Assembly (NCBI GenBank): GCA_910587575.1
Contig: CAJULU010000021.1
Span: 1 to 60,120 of the forward strand
Reading direction: 5' to 3'
DNA: 60,120 nt
DNA from: an uncultured Dorea sp.
GTDB taxonomy: Bacteria > Bacillota > Clostridia > Lachnospirales > Lachnospiraceae
A program made the translations under genes and the position numbers. Of the stretch, positions 1-8,051 are shown piece after piece. Position 1 is the first letter of the stretch, and each line of letters opens with the position of its first letter. The notes below the pieces were generated by a model, which made no database searches, was not told the origin of the DNA, and saw nothing but the letters and a program-made list of their open reading frames with translations.

Positions 1-89
1 TGGAATCCAATGTGCTCTAAGAAAGTAAACATAAATTTAAGCGTCAAAGCTGAATAGAAGTATTTATTAATGCATCAGAAGAAATTATG

Positions 90-157
90 TGATACAATAA
101 ATAATATACTGACCTGTCTGCGGCCGGCCGCCAGTCCGTTCCTGCCTCTATGGCAGG
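90..157 (+). promoter_or_regulatory. Probable pepT promoter and GC-rich leader hairpins
   Basis: An extended -10 (TG at 90-91, TACAAT at 93-98) precedes the peptidase T gene; no good -35 is seen. The leader then holds a 12-base perfect palindrome at 120-131 (GCGGCCGGCCGC) and a CCTGCC/GGCAGG hairpin at 141-157. No coding sequence with a ribosome binding site is seen in bases 1-226. Confidence 0.35.
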
Positions 158-226
158 TGCTAAAATATATGCGGCCGTCTGCGGAAATAGATAAGAAAAA
201 TTTAAAAGAAAAGAGGAATGTGATTT

Positions 227-1444
227 ATGAGAGCATACGAACGGTTATTAAAGTATGTGGTTGTGCGCACACCCAGCAGCGAGGACAGCAGCACGGTTCC
301 CACTTCCCAATGTCAGTTTGACCTTGCCCGTCTTCTGGAACAGGAGATGAAGGATCTGGGACTCACAGAGGTGCGTCTTGACGACCAGTGTTATCTGTAC
401 GGGAAACTGCCTGCAACAGAAGGTCTGGAAGACAGGCCTGCCATCGGATTTATTGCCCACATGGACACTGTGGCGGATTTCTGCGATCACGAGATCAGAC
501 CTGTCCTTACGGAGAATTATGACGGAAAGGAACTGGCTCTGGGGGAGAGCGGCCTTGTCTTAAGCCCGGAGAATTTCCCCCATCTTGCGGGCCTCAGGGG
601 ACGCACGCTGATTACCAGTGACGGCACCACCATTCTTGGTGCGGACGACAAGGCTGGAATTGCGGAGATTCTTACCATGGTGGAACGTCTTTTGAAAGAA
701 CAGATTCCCCATGGCCCCATCTGTGTTGCATTTACCCCGGATGAGGAAGTCGGAACAGGAGCGTCCCACTTCGATGTGGAGGCCTTCGGCGCAGACTACA
801 GTTATACGCTGGACGGAGATACGGAAGGCGAGATTCAGTATGAGAACTTTAATGCCTGCAAGGCGCAGTTTGACGTGAAGGGATTCAATGTTCATCCTGG
901 TTCCGGAAAAGACACCATGATCAACGCCAGCCTGGTTGCCATGGAGATTAATTCTCTCCTTCCAGGTATGGAGACTTCCCGGGGCACGGAAGGGTACGAA
1001 GGATTCTATCATCTGATGAGCATGTCCGGGGAATGTGCGAAGGCACAGCTGAACTATATTGTCAGAGATCACAACAAGGAATTTTTTGAGGCCAGGAAGC
1101 AGACTCTGCGGCTGATCGAGAAGAATCTCAATGCGAAATGGGGCGAGGGAACGGTTACGCTTACCATCACTGATCAGTATCAGAATATGGCTGAGATCAT
1201 TGCCGGATGTATGCATCTGATCGACAATGCCAGGGCTGCCTGTGAGAATGTCGGCGTAACGCCCCTTGTGATTCCGATCCGGGGCGGTACGGACGGATGC
1301 CAGTTAAGTTTCAAGGGTCTGCCCTGCCCGAATCTGGGAACCGGGGGACATGCATATCACGGGCCTTATGAACATATTACGGCAGAAGGAATGGATCAGA
1401 GCGTGGATGTGATCACCGAACTGGTGAAGCTTTACGCAAAATAA
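227..1444 (+). CDS. pepT: Peptidase T (tripeptide aminopeptidase)
   Basis: Cytoplasmic M20-family zinc aminopeptidase that removes the N-terminal residue from tripeptides. The 405-residue length is typical. Metal and catalytic residues sit where expected: H78 and D80 (HMDT), D140 (LGADDKAG), E173/E174 (PDEEVG), D196 (LDGD), and a C-terminal histidine near 378 in a GGHAYHGPYEH stretch. The start is supported by an AAAGAGGA ribosome binding site a few bases upstream. It is a single-gene unit ending at a shared bidirectional terminator. It probably helps recycle peptides taken up by a proteolytic gut organism. Confidence 0.96.
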   Translation: MRAYERLLKYVVVRTPSSEDSSTVPTSQCQFDLARLLEQEMKDLGLTEVRLDDQCYLYGKLPATEGLEDRPAIGFIAHMDTVADFCDHEIRPVLTENYDGKELALGESGLVLSPENFPHLAGLRGRTLITSDGTTILGADDKAGIAEILTMVERLLKEQIPHGPICVAFTPDEEVGTGASHFDVEAFGADYSYTLDGDTEGEIQYENFNACKAQFDVKGFNVHPGSGKDTMINASLVAMEINSLLPGMETSRGTEGYEGFYHLMSMSGECAKAQLNYIVRDHNKEFFEARKQTLRLIEKNLNAKWGEGTVTLTITDQYQNMAEIIAGCMHLIDNARAACENVGVTPLVIPIRGGTDGCQLSFKGLPCPNLGTGGHAYHGPYEHITAEGMDQSVDVITELVKLYAK

Positions 1445-1456
1445 GGAATCTACAAG

Positions 1457-1516
1457 AAAAACCTGCTGTTTTACGAAGCATATGTCGGTTCAGACAAGTA
1501 AAACAGCAGGTTTTTT
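1457..1516. terminator. Bidirectional terminator between pepT and yitT
   Basis: A 16-base perfect inverted repeat (1457-1472 with 1499-1514) has A-rich and T-rich flanks, so it can end both the rightward pepT transcript and the leftward YitT transcript. Confidence 0.85.
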
Positions 1517-1526
1517 CTTGCAGATT

Positions 1527-2393
1527 CTATGATACGTCTTCTTTGAATCCTTCTCCCACGACCTCATTAGACTCCATAATAATCGTAAATGCCTTGGGGT
1601 CAATCTGGCGTACCATCTTCTTGATGGTATACATCTGCTTATTGTTGCAGGCGCACATGACAACGTCTTTGTGCTTCTTCGAGTAACTTCCGGTTCCCTT
1701 CAGGATGGTGGAACCTCTCCCCGAATATTCATCAATCTGCTCTGCAACCTCTGCTCCGTGTTCTGTCACGATCAGCGTCATCTTTCCTTCGTCAACCCCA
1801 TAGAGGATACGGTCCATGACGATAGCCATAAGGTACGTCACGATGATGCCGTAGATGAATCCGTCAATGTCCTTGAATACTAACAGGCTTCCTAAAATGA
1901 TTGTTGACGTATCCAGCGCAAAGGTAATGATCCCCAAGGATATGTGAGGTTTTACCTTCTTGATGGCCATGCTGATGAAATCCTGGCCTCCCGTGGATGA
2001 GCCGCGCATGAACACAATGGCATATCCCGCACCCGACAATACCCCCATGCAAAGAGCCGCCAGAAGACGGTTCCCCTCATATACCGGAAACAGCGGGGCA
2101 ATATAATCCATAAAAACCGAAGATATGACCATCGTCTTGACCGATTTGAGGAAAAATGTCCTGCCCAGGAATTTATAACAGAATATAGCCACCGGGACAT
2201 TGAGCAGCAGGGTCCCCGCACCCACCGGAAGACCGAACAGGTGATAAAGGATGATGGCGATTCCCGAGAATCCTGCTACCGGAAAATTAGCGGTAAGTGC
2301 AAAGTTATAGATTCCGACTGCGATCAGCATGCTGGCTGCGATATCAACGATAAGGTCGATTCCTGCTTCTTTCCATTTCATCTTGTTATTCAT
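1527..2393 (-). CDS. YitT family membrane protein (DUF161/DUF2179)
   Basis: A 288-residue inner-membrane protein with about five hydrophobic helices in residues 15-195 (including LIVDIAASMLIAVGIYNFAL and a glycine-rich FMRGSSTGGQDF loop), followed by a soluble C-terminal DUF2179 domain containing the VVGE end. YitT proteins are widespread in Firmicutes, and their transport role is not established. The start at 2393 is chosen because AAAGGAGG lies 8 bases upstream; a longer reading frame begins upstream of that site. It is transcribed alone from a strong promoter with a long structured leader. Confidence 0.9.
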   Translation of the reverse strand: MNNKMKWKEAGIDLIVDIAASMLIAVGIYNFALTANFPVAGFSGIAIILYHLFGLPVGAGTLLLNVPVAIFCYKFLGRTFFLKSVKTMVISSVFMDYIAPLFPVYEGNRLLAALCMGVLSGAGYAIVFMRGSSTGGQDFISMAIKKVKPHISLGIITFALDTSTIILGSLLVFKDIDGFIYGIIVTYLMAIVMDRILYGVDEGKMTLIVTEHGAEVAEQIDEYSGRGSTILKGTGSYSKKHKDVVMCACNNKQMYTIKKMVRQIDPKAFTIIMESNEVVGEGFKEDVS

Positions 2394-2600
2394 TTCTGTA
2401 AAACCTCCTTTATTGACCCGCATTTCCTTTAAAAATGCCCTGAAATACTCAAAAGAGCACTTGCAAACTATACTTTACCAGGCGAAGTCCGCCTGCCCTG
2501 CCGGGCAGTCCGTACATCATAGAATGCCCTTGTGGTATAAAATATAATTCGCAACTGCTCTTCTGATTATTAGTATATCTATGAAAAATTGTTTTGTCAA
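2394..2600 (-). promoter_or_regulatory. yitT promoter and structured 5' leader
   Basis: A sigma-A promoter on the minus strand: TTGACA (2595-2600), 17-base spacer, TATACT (2572-2577). The roughly 170-base leader starts with a long-range stem (2551-2562 pairs with 2453-2464, 11 of 12 bases) enclosing GC-rich hairpins, including CTGCCC/GGGCAG. The 3' side of the stem runs into UCUUUUG. A cis-acting RNA is possible; it matches no riboswitch class known to me. Confidence 0.6.
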
Positions 2601-2728
2601 TGATATCGTAACTGTATCGCTTAAGTTCATAACATTTGGCTTTGCCTGGCCATGCAATTTCTCCCCCGCTAATTTCTCTACAGCAAGAGGTCTGCTTTCT
2701 CAATAGAACAAGTATGCTTACCTGTTTT

Positions 2729-3157
2729 CTAATTATAGTTTATGCCGGCAAGAAGAAGGTTACCGGCAAATGGTTTCAATGCGGCAGTGTATTTTTTATT
2801 TTTAATCTGCGCAATGGCGCCGCCCGGTGTCTTATTCCATTTCAATTCAATTACCATTGCCGGAAGTGCGGACAATGAAGCCGGGATAAAAACAACATCT
2901 GCAAGTCCCTTGCCCGACGGCCTCTCTTCAATCTTTACATATTGTCCGAATGCAGCGATATACGCATACTTGATGACAGCCCTTAATGCCTGTTCATCGT
3001 TGTAATACTGTGGCGCATACTGCTCTTCCCTAATTTCTTCCAGCTCCTTTTTTCCTACCGTCTGGTTAATCAGTTCGATCAACATCGTCTTATCCACATA
3101 ATCCAGATCATTGATTTCGGCAAAGCCGCTGTTTCCGGGATTCACATAAATACCCAT
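2729..3157 (-). pseudogene. Internally deleted AAA-ATPase-like/PD-(D/E)XK protein remnant
   Basis: The first about 34 residues (MGIYVNPGNSGF...YVDKTMLIELIN) match the N-terminus of the AAA-ATPase-like (PF09820) plus DUF1703 family. The rest (EEIREEQYAPQYYN... DVVFIP ... VIELKW) matches the family's C-terminal nuclease-like domain. Full members are about 550 residues; this one has 142 and lacks the whole ATPase core including Walker A and B. It also stops just after GINY, where relatives continue about 20 residues. The frame stays open and the ribosome binding site (GGAAGGAGG) is intact, so a short protein could be made. The D and ExK nuclease residues remain. Confidence 0.8.
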
Positions 3158-3267
3158 TTCCGGCCTCCTTCCAAAGGCTTGCAGAATGAATCAAAACAGA
3201 TCGTTTATTATAGTAAAGGCTACTTACTTTCCATACTCTCATCCGCAGCATATCTCCCTTAAGCTGC

Positions 3268-4131
3268 TTACCGCCGTATACTGATTGCCGTTCCCACCGC
3301 CCCCGGGCCTGTGTGGCTTCCGATACTGAACGACAAAGGATTATAGTAAACAGTCGCCCATGGGAATTCCGCCTGCAGCAGATCCGTCCATTCCCTCTCT
3401 TCTCCGGCGCCAAGTCCGGCTCCTGCACCGCCAATCACCACCCGGTTCCTGTCCACGCCCTGAAACCGGGTAGACAAATCTTTTTTTAACGCTTCCAGCA
3501 TCTTATGCTTTCCCTTCTTCATTCCCCGTACCTTGGCAAATGCATCCAGCCGTTCTCCCTGGATCGTAAGCACCGGCTTGATATTCAGCACCGCTCCCAG
3601 AGCCGCAGCGGCAGGCGTCACCCTTCCCCCTTTTTTCAGATATTCCAGCGTGTCCACCGCAATATAGATCACGGAATCATATGCCCTCTCTTCCAGTTCT
3701 TTCCTGATCTCTCTGGCAGAAAGCCCCAGGCCGGCCAGTTCTCTTGCCTCCAGCACAGACTCCCGCAGTGTCACGGAAATCCTGTGATTGTCCACTACCT
3801 GTACTTTTCCGTCATAATCAGCCGCAAGTCCGATTGCCGACTGGCATGAATTACTCAGACCACTGGACATGGGAATATGTACGATCTCATCATATCCTTC
3901 TGCCAGAATCTGGTCCCACATCCCCATAACCTCTCCTGGTGACGGCTGGGAAGTTGACACGTCCTTTCCTCCCCTCAGACTGTCATAAAACATTTCCTGG
4001 GTAAGATCCACTCCCTCATAACAGGTCACTCCGTCAATAATCACGGGCATCGGAAGTGAAAATATCCCCAGCTTCTCTGCCTCTTTCTTTGAGATTCCAC
4101 TGTTACTGTCTGTCATAATAGCCGTCTTCAT
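3268..4131 (-). CDS. DegV family fatty-acid-binding protein
   Basis: A 287-residue DegV protein. The family binds a fatty acid and in some members (FakB) presents it to the kinase FakA. Family landmarks seen are TDSNSGI near the start, STSQPSPGE, the ligand-contact loop MSSGLSNSCQSA, and YIAVDTLEYLKKGGRV. The start at 4131 is placed by AGGAGG at 4142-4147; the frame extends further upstream without a ribosome binding site. It is divergent from a TetR regulator, so the two probably share a control region. Confidence 0.93.
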   Translation of the reverse strand: MKTAIMTDSNSGISKKEAEKLGIFSLPMPVIIDGVTCYEGVDLTQEMFYDSLRGGKDVSTSQPSPGEVMGMWDQILAEGYDEIVHIPMSSGLSNSCQSAIGLAADYDGKVQVVDNHRISVTLRESVLEARELAGLGLSAREIRKELEERAYDSVIYIAVDTLEYLKKGGRVTPAAAALGAVLNIKPVLTIQGERLDAFAKVRGMKKGKHKMLEALKKDLSTRFQGVDRNRVVIGGAGAGLGAGEEREWTDLLQAEFPWATVYYNPLSFSIGSHTGPGAVGTAISIRR

Positions 4132-4272
4132 ACTGCAATTCCTCCTGGTTCTTCCTATCTTTTCCTGCAAAATCATTCCCACAGTCCTATTTCATCCTTG
4201 TTATACCTAAAGGCACATCGTGATTCATACCCAAGGGTACACTTTACAGATCCCGTCCGTTATAGTATCATT

Positions 4273-4295
4273 AAGTGTGACAAATTGTAACACTT
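4273..4295. promoter_or_regulatory. Candidate TetR operator
   Basis: A 23-base imperfect palindrome (AAGTGTGACAA-A-TTGTAACACTT, 10 of 11 base pairs matching) lies between the divergent degV and tetR genes. Size and symmetry suit a TetR-family dimer. Autoregulation and control of degV are inferred. Confidence 0.6.
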
Positions 4296-4353
4296 TATAT
4301 CTGGAAATTCAATCACTTATCCCGCAACTGTTACAAAAAAGGAGGTTTTGTTC

Positions 4354-4899
4354 ATGCATACAGAAAGAAGAAACCAGGCAAATAAATTAGCCCGGGAATG
4401 TATCGTCACCGCTCTCATGCAGCTCTTAAAAGAAAAATCATTATCCGCTATTTCCGTTTCCGAACTGACGGAAAGAGCCGGTGTGTCAAGAATGACTTAT
4501 TACCGGAATTACCAGTCTAAGGAAGACATCTTTTCCTCTTACCTGGAAGAAGCGCTGACTGATTATCAGCAGGAAGCCCGCCGGTTGTCACTGGACAGAC
4601 AGATCTACGATTCCGCCAACCTTTATCACTGCTTCTCCTATTTCGAAAAGCACAAAGAATTTCTTGACAGCCTGTTCAAAAGCGGCCTGGGACATCTGCT
4701 TCTGTCTGCAATCAGCAGATACATCATTGACTCCTGGTACCGGCCAGAGGATGGAATGGAAACCTATTACGGCCTGCAGGCATTCGCAGGCGCTTTATAC
4801 AATCTCTATATTTCATGGTCGTCAAACGGGTCGAAAGAAACACCGGAGGAAATGGTGCGGCTTTTACAGCGTATCGCCGAACCCACCCGGAACACTTGA
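4354..4899 (+). CDS. TetR/AcrR family transcriptional regulator
   Basis: A 181-residue regulator with an N-terminal TetR helix-turn-helix (about residues 20-60, ISVSELTERAGVSRMTYYRN) and a helical ligand/dimer domain of the kind found in TetR proteins of low-GC Firmicutes (DhaS-like C-terminal part). The ATG at 4354 follows AAAGGAGG by 8 bases and is preferred over a TTG two codons earlier. Its divergent placement suggests it controls the DegV gene, perhaps in response to a fatty-acid or membrane signal. The ligand is unknown. Confidence 0.9.
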   Translation: MHTERRNQANKLARECIVTALMQLLKEKSLSAISVSELTERAGVSRMTYYRNYQSKEDIFSSYLEEALTDYQQEARRLSLDRQIYDSANLYHCFSYFEKHKEFLDSLFKSGLGHLLLSAISRYIIDSWYRPEDGMETYYGLQAFAGALYNLYISWSSNGSKETPEEMVRLLQRIAEPTRNT

Positions 4900-4945
4900 T
4901 TTTTCAGTCAATTAACATTTTATAAAAATTTTTTCAGATTATGTA

Positions 4946-4974
4946 TTGACATATGCTTTTTCGTGTGATATTAT
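4946..4974 (+). promoter_or_regulatory. Strong sigma-A promoter for a small RNA
   Basis: TTGACA (4946-4951), 17-base spacer, TATTAT (4969-4974). No long open frame follows; a terminator appears about 100 bases downstream. Confidence 0.8.
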
Positions 4975-4980
4975 AAATAC

Positions 4981-5124
4981 ATCAAAAGAAAAGGAGGACA
5001 GACCACCAAAAACTTAAATCTTTAAATTCGGAATCTATAGAAAAGTGAGGTACCATCCGATGGATACAGAATTTTAAAATCCACTGTACAGAACAGAAGA
5101 TTCGTACAGTGGATTTCATTTTGT
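4981..5124 (+). ncRNA. Candidate small RNA or micro-ORF transcript
   Basis: A transcript of about 140 bases is predicted between a near-consensus promoter and a strong terminator (5077-5089 pairs with 5104-5116, 13 perfect base pairs, then CATTTTG). It contains an AAAGGAGG at about 4989-4996 with no start codon at the right distance, and a possible peptide of only 5 codons (ATG at about 5060). It resembles no RNA family I can name. It could be a trans-acting sRNA, a type I toxin or antitoxin RNA, or the leader of a lost gene. Confidence 0.5.
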
Positions 5125-5190
5125 TTCCTATACTTTTTCTGATAACGGCTACGGTTTTCCATTCTCATCCTTCCACCCGGTCACATTACA

Positions 5191-5227
5191 GCCGCATGTT
5201 ATATGCCAGCCTTCTGCTTCTCCTGCT
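5191..5227. repeat. Dispersed 37-base repeat, copy A
   Basis: Matches 45508-45544 at 31 of 37 positions without gaps. It abuts the 3' end of the HAD gene. Origin unknown. Confidence 0.45.
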
Positions 5228-5229
5228 GC

Positions 5230-5697
5230 TCATCCCCGCAGGGCTGCGACCAGGCGTTTCTCATTCAGCAGCAGTTCCAGCCCTTCTTCCATAGATCTTA
5301 CGCAGATATCAGCCTCTGCCAGAAGCCCTCCATACATCCCTTCCGCATCCATGACCGCCACGGAAAGACCGGCAATCCGGCACATCTTTACATCGTTCCG
5401 CCCGTTTCCCATACAGATGCACTTCCCGCTGCCAAGCCCTTCCACAATCTCCTGTTTTGCACGTGCAGCGTCCGGGGAAGGAAAGGTGCAGATTTCCACC
5501 GGCAGACCAGAACACTGCGTCTTTGCATTACCATAGGTATCCGCAGTTACCACATAGATCCGGAACCGGTCTGCCAGCTTCTTTAACCCCTCCCCTATCT
5601 GTTCTGGAATCCGTCCGTCCACGGCGATTGTTCCGTTATAATCCAGCACCAGATACTCAAGCTCCAGAACCTTGTAACCAGGGATATCCACCTTCAT
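5230..5697 (-). CDS. HAD-superfamily soluble P-type ATPase-like phosphatase
   Basis: A 155-residue HAD hydrolase of the soluble P-type ATPase-like group (COG4087). Motif I is LDYNGT with the nucleophile D19, motif II is a VVTADT threonine, and motif IV is MGNGRNDVKM. There is no cap insertion or membrane segment, so it is a minimal phosphatase core; the substrate is unknown. It lies 15 bases downstream of the AIM24-like gene and is probably co-transcribed. The ribosome binding site is weak (AGAAAG), which fits translational coupling. Confidence 0.85.
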   Translation of the reverse strand: MKVDIPGYKVLELEYLVLDYNGTIAVDGRIPEQIGEGLKKLADRFRIYVVTADTYGNAKTQCSGLPVEICTFPSPDAARAKQEIVEGLGSGKCICMGNGRNDVKMCRIAGLSVAVMDAEGMYGGLLAEADICVRSMEEGLELLLNEKRLVAALRG

Positions 5698-5712
5698 CTG
5701 TGTACACGCTTT

Positions 5713-6393
5713 CTATGAGCCGGACGGCAGATACGGACGCAGAATACCGGCCACATTACTGATAGGCATCGTCTGAAGCCATACCCGACCAGGGCCGCTG
5801 ATTACCGTATTAAAGAGCCCTTCTCCGCCGAACAGCATATTTTTGACTCCCGGCACGCTCTTAATTTCCATCTGGCAGGATGCTGTCATGGCTGCAAGAT
5901 GTCCCGTATCCACGACAATCTGCTGTCCCGGCTGCAGCTCGTATTCCACCACATGGCCGTCAAACTCCGCAAATACCGTCCCGTAGCCGCTGATCTTCTG
6001 CATGATGAACCCTTCTCCGCCAAAGAGTCCTGAACTGAACTTCTTATTGAAAAATACGGATAACTCTACCCCTGCCTCTCCGGCCAGAAACGCACTCTTC
6101 TGGAAAATCATCTCCTGTCCCGGCGCAATCTCGTAAGCCTTGATCGACCCTGGAAAGCTGGAAGCGAACGCAATCATCCCGCTGCCGCCCTGGGCGGTAT
6201 AAATGTTCTGGAACATCTTCTCTCCGGAAAACATCCGCCCGAACGCTTTCCCGATTCCTCCGTTGGTCGTGGTCTCCATCAGCATATTCGGTGACATCCA
6301 TGACATGCCGCCGCCTTCTGTGATCATCTTCTCACCGCCCTCAAGCTGGCAGATGACAACCGGAAGAGTTTCTCCCTTAATCTCATATCTCAT
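5713..6393 (-). CDS. TIGR00266/AIM24 family protein
   Basis: A 226-residue beta-rich protein of the TIGR00266 (AIM24-like) family. Marks are the GGGMSWMSPNM start of the barrel, GGEGFIMQKISGYGTVF, GHLAAM, and the closing GPGRVWLQTMPISNVA. Bacterial function is not known; mitochondrial AIM24 relatives affect membrane organisation. The start at 6393 is fixed by AGGAGG at 6401-6406. It is first gene of a two-gene unit with the HAD phosphatase. Confidence 0.9.
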   Translation of the reverse strand: MRYEIKGETLPVVICQLEGGEKMITEGGGMSWMSPNMLMETTTNGGIGKAFGRMFSGEKMFQNIYTAQGGSGMIAFASSFPGSIKAYEIAPGQEMIFQKSAFLAGEAGVELSVFFNKKFSSGLFGGEGFIMQKISGYGTVFAEFDGHVVEYELQPGQQIVVDTGHLAAMTASCQMEIKSVPGVKNMLFGGEGLFNTVISGPGRVWLQTMPISNVAGILRPYLPSGS

Positions 6394-6490
6394 AATTGTA
6401 CCTCCTGATATATCTCTGACATACTCCTCCATTCCTTAAGCCGTCTGACAACTGTCCCGCACAGGCTATGAAAGTATGCCCTATAATGAT

Positions 6491-6519
6491 ATCATAAACA
6501 TTTACAGGAACCGTGTCAA
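6491..6519 (-). promoter_or_regulatory. Promoter of the AIM24-like/HAD unit
   Basis: Minus-strand TTGACA (6514-6519), 17-base spacer, TATGAT (6491-6496). The -10 sits inside a TATGATATCATA palindrome that could bind a regulator. Confidence 0.75.
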
Positions 6520-6581
6520 TTATCTGACGATATTCCATTTCACTAATTTCTGCCTGCACCAGTTATTTATGATTCGGTGTA

Positions 6582-8045
6582 CTAGTCCTGCTTCCTCTTC
6601 GCTCCTGCACAGAACAGTACAAATCCCAGGAACAATACAGCTGCCGCCATCCATCCGGCAAGCACGGCCGTCCCCCGTCCTGCAAACATGTCATAATACC
6701 CTTTCAGATAGATCACAACAATCATCAGCGGAAGCACATAGGATACATACCCCTTTAATCCCCGTGGAAAATGGATGCCGTCTCCTGCATTTGCCTCCTG
6801 CAGAAAGTTCTCCCATCCCCACCCGTTCTTTCTGGTACAGAACAGTACATATCCCAGGCTTCCAAGGGGAAGCAGATTATTGGATACGATAAAGTCCTCA
6901 AGATCCATAATATTTGTTCCGGCGCCTAAGGGTTCCAGCCCTGCCAGTACATTAAAGCCCAGCACACAGGGCATACTCAGAACGATCAGTAATACCACAT
7001 TCACCAGTACGCTCTTACTTCTGGACCATCCGGACAGATCCATGGCAAATGAGATAATGTTCTCGAACACCGCCACTATGGTGGTAAATGCCGCAAACGT
7101 CAGAAACAGGAAGAACAACGCTCCCCACACACGCCCGCCAGGCATCTGCGCAAAGATGTTTGGTATGGTAATAAAGATAAGGCTTGGCCCTGCCCCCGGC
7201 TCTATTCCAAAGGAAAAACAGGATGGTATGATAATGAATCCCGCCATTAATGCCACGAACGTGTCCAGCGCCGTAATACTGACGGCTTCTCCCGTCAGAC
7301 TCCGTTCCCTTCCGATATAGCTGCCGAAGATCAGCATCGCCCCGATTCCGATGGAAAGAGTAAAGAACGCCTGGCTCATTGCCCCAAAGATCACGTTTCC
7401 GATCCCGATCTCTTTCATTGCGGCAAAATCCGGCACAAGATAAAACCGGATTCCCTCACCCGCACCTTGCAGAAACACCGAGTGAACCGCCAGCGCCACC
7501 ATGATGGCCAGGAGAGCAGACATCATCACCTTGGATACCCGTTCAATCCCTTTCTGGATGCCGAAGTAGCAGACCACAAACCCAGTAATGCAGATCAGAA
7601 CGGTCCAGAACGACATCACAGGCACATTTCCCAGCATATCCGTGAATCCTTCCGCCACCGCCTCTGAAGACGCACCCACGAATTCTCCCTTCATACTGCG
7701 GTAACAGTAATACATCATCCATCCGCCCACCGTGGTATAAAACATCATGAGCAGATAGCAGCCGGCCACACCGATCCACTTGGTCAGATGCCACCGGGTC
7801 CCGGCCGGCTCAAGCTTTTCAAAACCTGCCGCCACGCTTTTTCTGCTTCCTCTTCCTACCGCAAACTCACAGACCATGACCGGTATTCCCATAATCAGAA
7901 GAAATACCAGATAGATCAGAATAAACGCCGCCCCGCCAAATTCCCCGCACATATAGGGAAACTTCCATACATTCCCGATTCCGATGGCACACCCTGCCGA
8001 TACCAGGATAAATCCCAGACGGGATCCGAATTTTTCTCTTTTCAC
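6582..8045 (-). CDS. Sodium-dependent transporter, NSS/SNF family
   Basis: A 487-residue sodium:neurotransmitter symporter-family protein with about 11-12 membrane helices. The TM1 signature (GFILVSAGCAIGIGNVWKFP) and GGAAFILIYLVFLLIMGIPV of TM2 are clear. Bacterial members such as MhsT and LeuT carry hydrophobic or aromatic amino acids with sodium. It begins 6 bases after the beta subunit of the 2-oxoacid:ferredoxin oxidoreductase and is therefore the last gene of that operon. This suggests it imports the amino acid whose keto acid the enzyme oxidises. The exact substrate is not readable from sequence. Confidence 0.93.
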   Translation of the reverse strand: MKREKFGSRLGFILVSAGCAIGIGNVWKFPYMCGEFGGAAFILIYLVFLLIMGIPVMVCEFAVGRGSRKSVAAGFEKLEPAGTRWHLTKWIGVAGCYLLMMFYTTVGGWMMYYCYRSMKGEFVGASSEAVAEGFTDMLGNVPVMSFWTVLICITGFVVCYFGIQKGIERVSKVMMSALLAIMVALAVHSVFLQGAGEGIRFYLVPDFAAMKEIGIGNVIFGAMSQAFFTLSIGIGAMLIFGSYIGRERSLTGEAVSITALDTFVALMAGFIIIPSCFSFGIEPGAGPSLIFITIPNIFAQMPGGRVWGALFFLFLTFAAFTTIVAVFENIISFAMDLSGWSRSKSVLVNVVLLIVLSMPCVLGFNVLAGLEPLGAGTNIMDLEDFIVSNNLLPLGSLGYVLFCTRKNGWGWENFLQEANAGDGIHFPRGLKGYVSYVLPLMIVVIYLKGYYDMFAGRGTAVLAGWMAAAVLFLGFVLFCAGAKRKQD

Positions 8046-8051
8046 GCTGTC

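Noticed and set aside
70..321. 83-residue frame at the left edge
   Set aside because: It overlaps the pepT start and promoter region, lacks a ribosome site and has no domain.
5109..5294. 61-residue plus-strand hydrophobic frame
   Set aside because: It starts inside the terminator stem of the small RNA, has no ribosome site and overlaps the HAD gene end.
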